In this document: in pieces, positions 63,761 to 64,000 of the stretch
Numbering within the stretch: position 1 is the first letter of the stretch
Layout of the letters: every line of letters starts with the position of its first letter
NCBI RefSeq assembly: GCF_009674485.1
Contig: NZ_WKJJ01000009.1
Location: 62,001 to 126,000, forward strand
DNA: 64,000 nt
Source of the DNA: Pseudoduganella rivuli
GTDB taxonomy: Bacteria; Pseudomonadota; Gammaproteobacteria; Burkholderiales; Burkholderiaceae_D
Direction of reading: 5' to 3'
Notes under the pieces: generated by a model
The model's database searches: none
What the model was told of the DNA's origin: nothing
What the model saw: the letters and a program-made list of their open reading frames with translations, nothing else
Made by a program: the position numbers and the translations under genes

Positions 63761-64000
63761 TCAGTTACCATACATGCGCACCTTGGCCAGCAACCGGGTG
63801 GTCGAACGGTCATGCTCGAAATCGATGGCCACCGCCTTGCCGCCATAGGCCAGCACCGCCTGACCTTCCGGAATCGCCGTCATGTCGTAATCGCCGCCCT
63901 TGGCATAGATCTCCGGCTGGCATTCCTGCACCACTTCCAGCGCCGTGTCTTCATCGAACGCCACCACCAGGCTGGCCGATTCCAGCGCGGCCAGCACGGC
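63761..64000 (-). CDS. Heptose-phosphate nucleotidyltransferase (RfaE/HldE C-terminal domain), partial
   Basis: The C-terminal 79 codons are in the window; the gene continues past the right edge. The readable part (VLAALESASLVVAFDEDT, YAKGGDYD, STTRLLAKVR) matches the C-terminus of D-glycero-D-manno-heptose 1-phosphate adenylyltransferase, used for LPS core heptose. Whether it is a separate RfaE2 or the end of a bifunctional HldE cannot be seen. Confidence 0.85.
   Translation of the reverse strand, partial: AVLAALESASLVVAFDEDTALEVVQECQPEIYAKGGDYDMTAIPEGQAVLAYGGKAVAIDFEHDRSTTRLLAKVRMYGN

Overview
The window is GC-rich, densely coded bacterial chromosome. Gene content and order point to a beta-proteobacterium of the Oxalobacteraceae (Janthinobacterium/Duganella/Massilia type): a caa3-like ctaC-ctaD-ctaG-ctaE cluster with SURF1, ctaA, ctaB and SCO, an oxidative (Udh) galacturonate pathway, TonB-dependent carbohydrate receptors and a ybhGFSR-like exporter. 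The genus is an inference. I saw no rRNA, tRNA, CRISPR array, insertion sequence or prophage.

Region by region. 1-5.9 kb: a P450 with unusual motifs next to an ABM-type monooxygenase (cut by the window edge) and an ArsR-like regulator; a short signal peptidase I; an ABC ATPase with a permease fused to a CPBP intramembrane protease. 6-22.6 kb: a pectin/galacturonate locus with two FadR-type GntR regulators. It holds a TonB receptor, acetylesterase, pectin methylesterase, GH28 polygalacturonase and GH43 enzyme. It also holds every step from galacturonate to 2-oxoglutarate: Udh, a likely lactonase, GarD, KdgD and 2-oxoglutarate-semialdehyde dehydrogenase. A PL1 pectate lyase 20 kb away (42.1-43.2 kb) carries the same operator-like repeats as the garD/gntR promoter. 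22.9-30.9 kb: a four-gene TonB receptor / YfiR / CHASE8-type hybrid kinase / REC-GAF-GGDEF-EAL-REC unit that looks like one signalling system ending in c-di-GMP breakdown. 31-36.9 kb: a PafA-like phosphatase, a TerD/AIM24/TerZ operon, a TerC-like DUF475 membrane protein and an NhaR-type LysR regulator. 36.9-42 kb: a YbhGFSR-like efflux operon. 43.4-48.1 kb: a CNNM/CorC-type transporter and a run of small accessory proteins. 48-50.5 kb: an H-NOX sensor translationally coupled to a PAS-GGDEF-EAL enzyme. 50.5-60.7 kb: an AI-2E-type permease, then the cytochrome oxidase structural and assembly genes. 60.9-64 kb: BioC, ComF, TrmL, DUF421 and the C-terminal end of a heptose-phosphate nucleotidyltransferase.

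The best leads are two separate operator families in the pectin regulon: a phased TGGnCTnACCA array at garD/gntR and at the distant pel promoter, and a TCGTATGACGA-like site at udh, kdgD and the second gntR. Next come the YfiR/CHASE8-kinase/c-di-GMP unit, the ABC permease-CPBP fusion, a leftover duplicated 3' tail behind the DUF475 gene, and a P450 lacking two usually conserved motifs.
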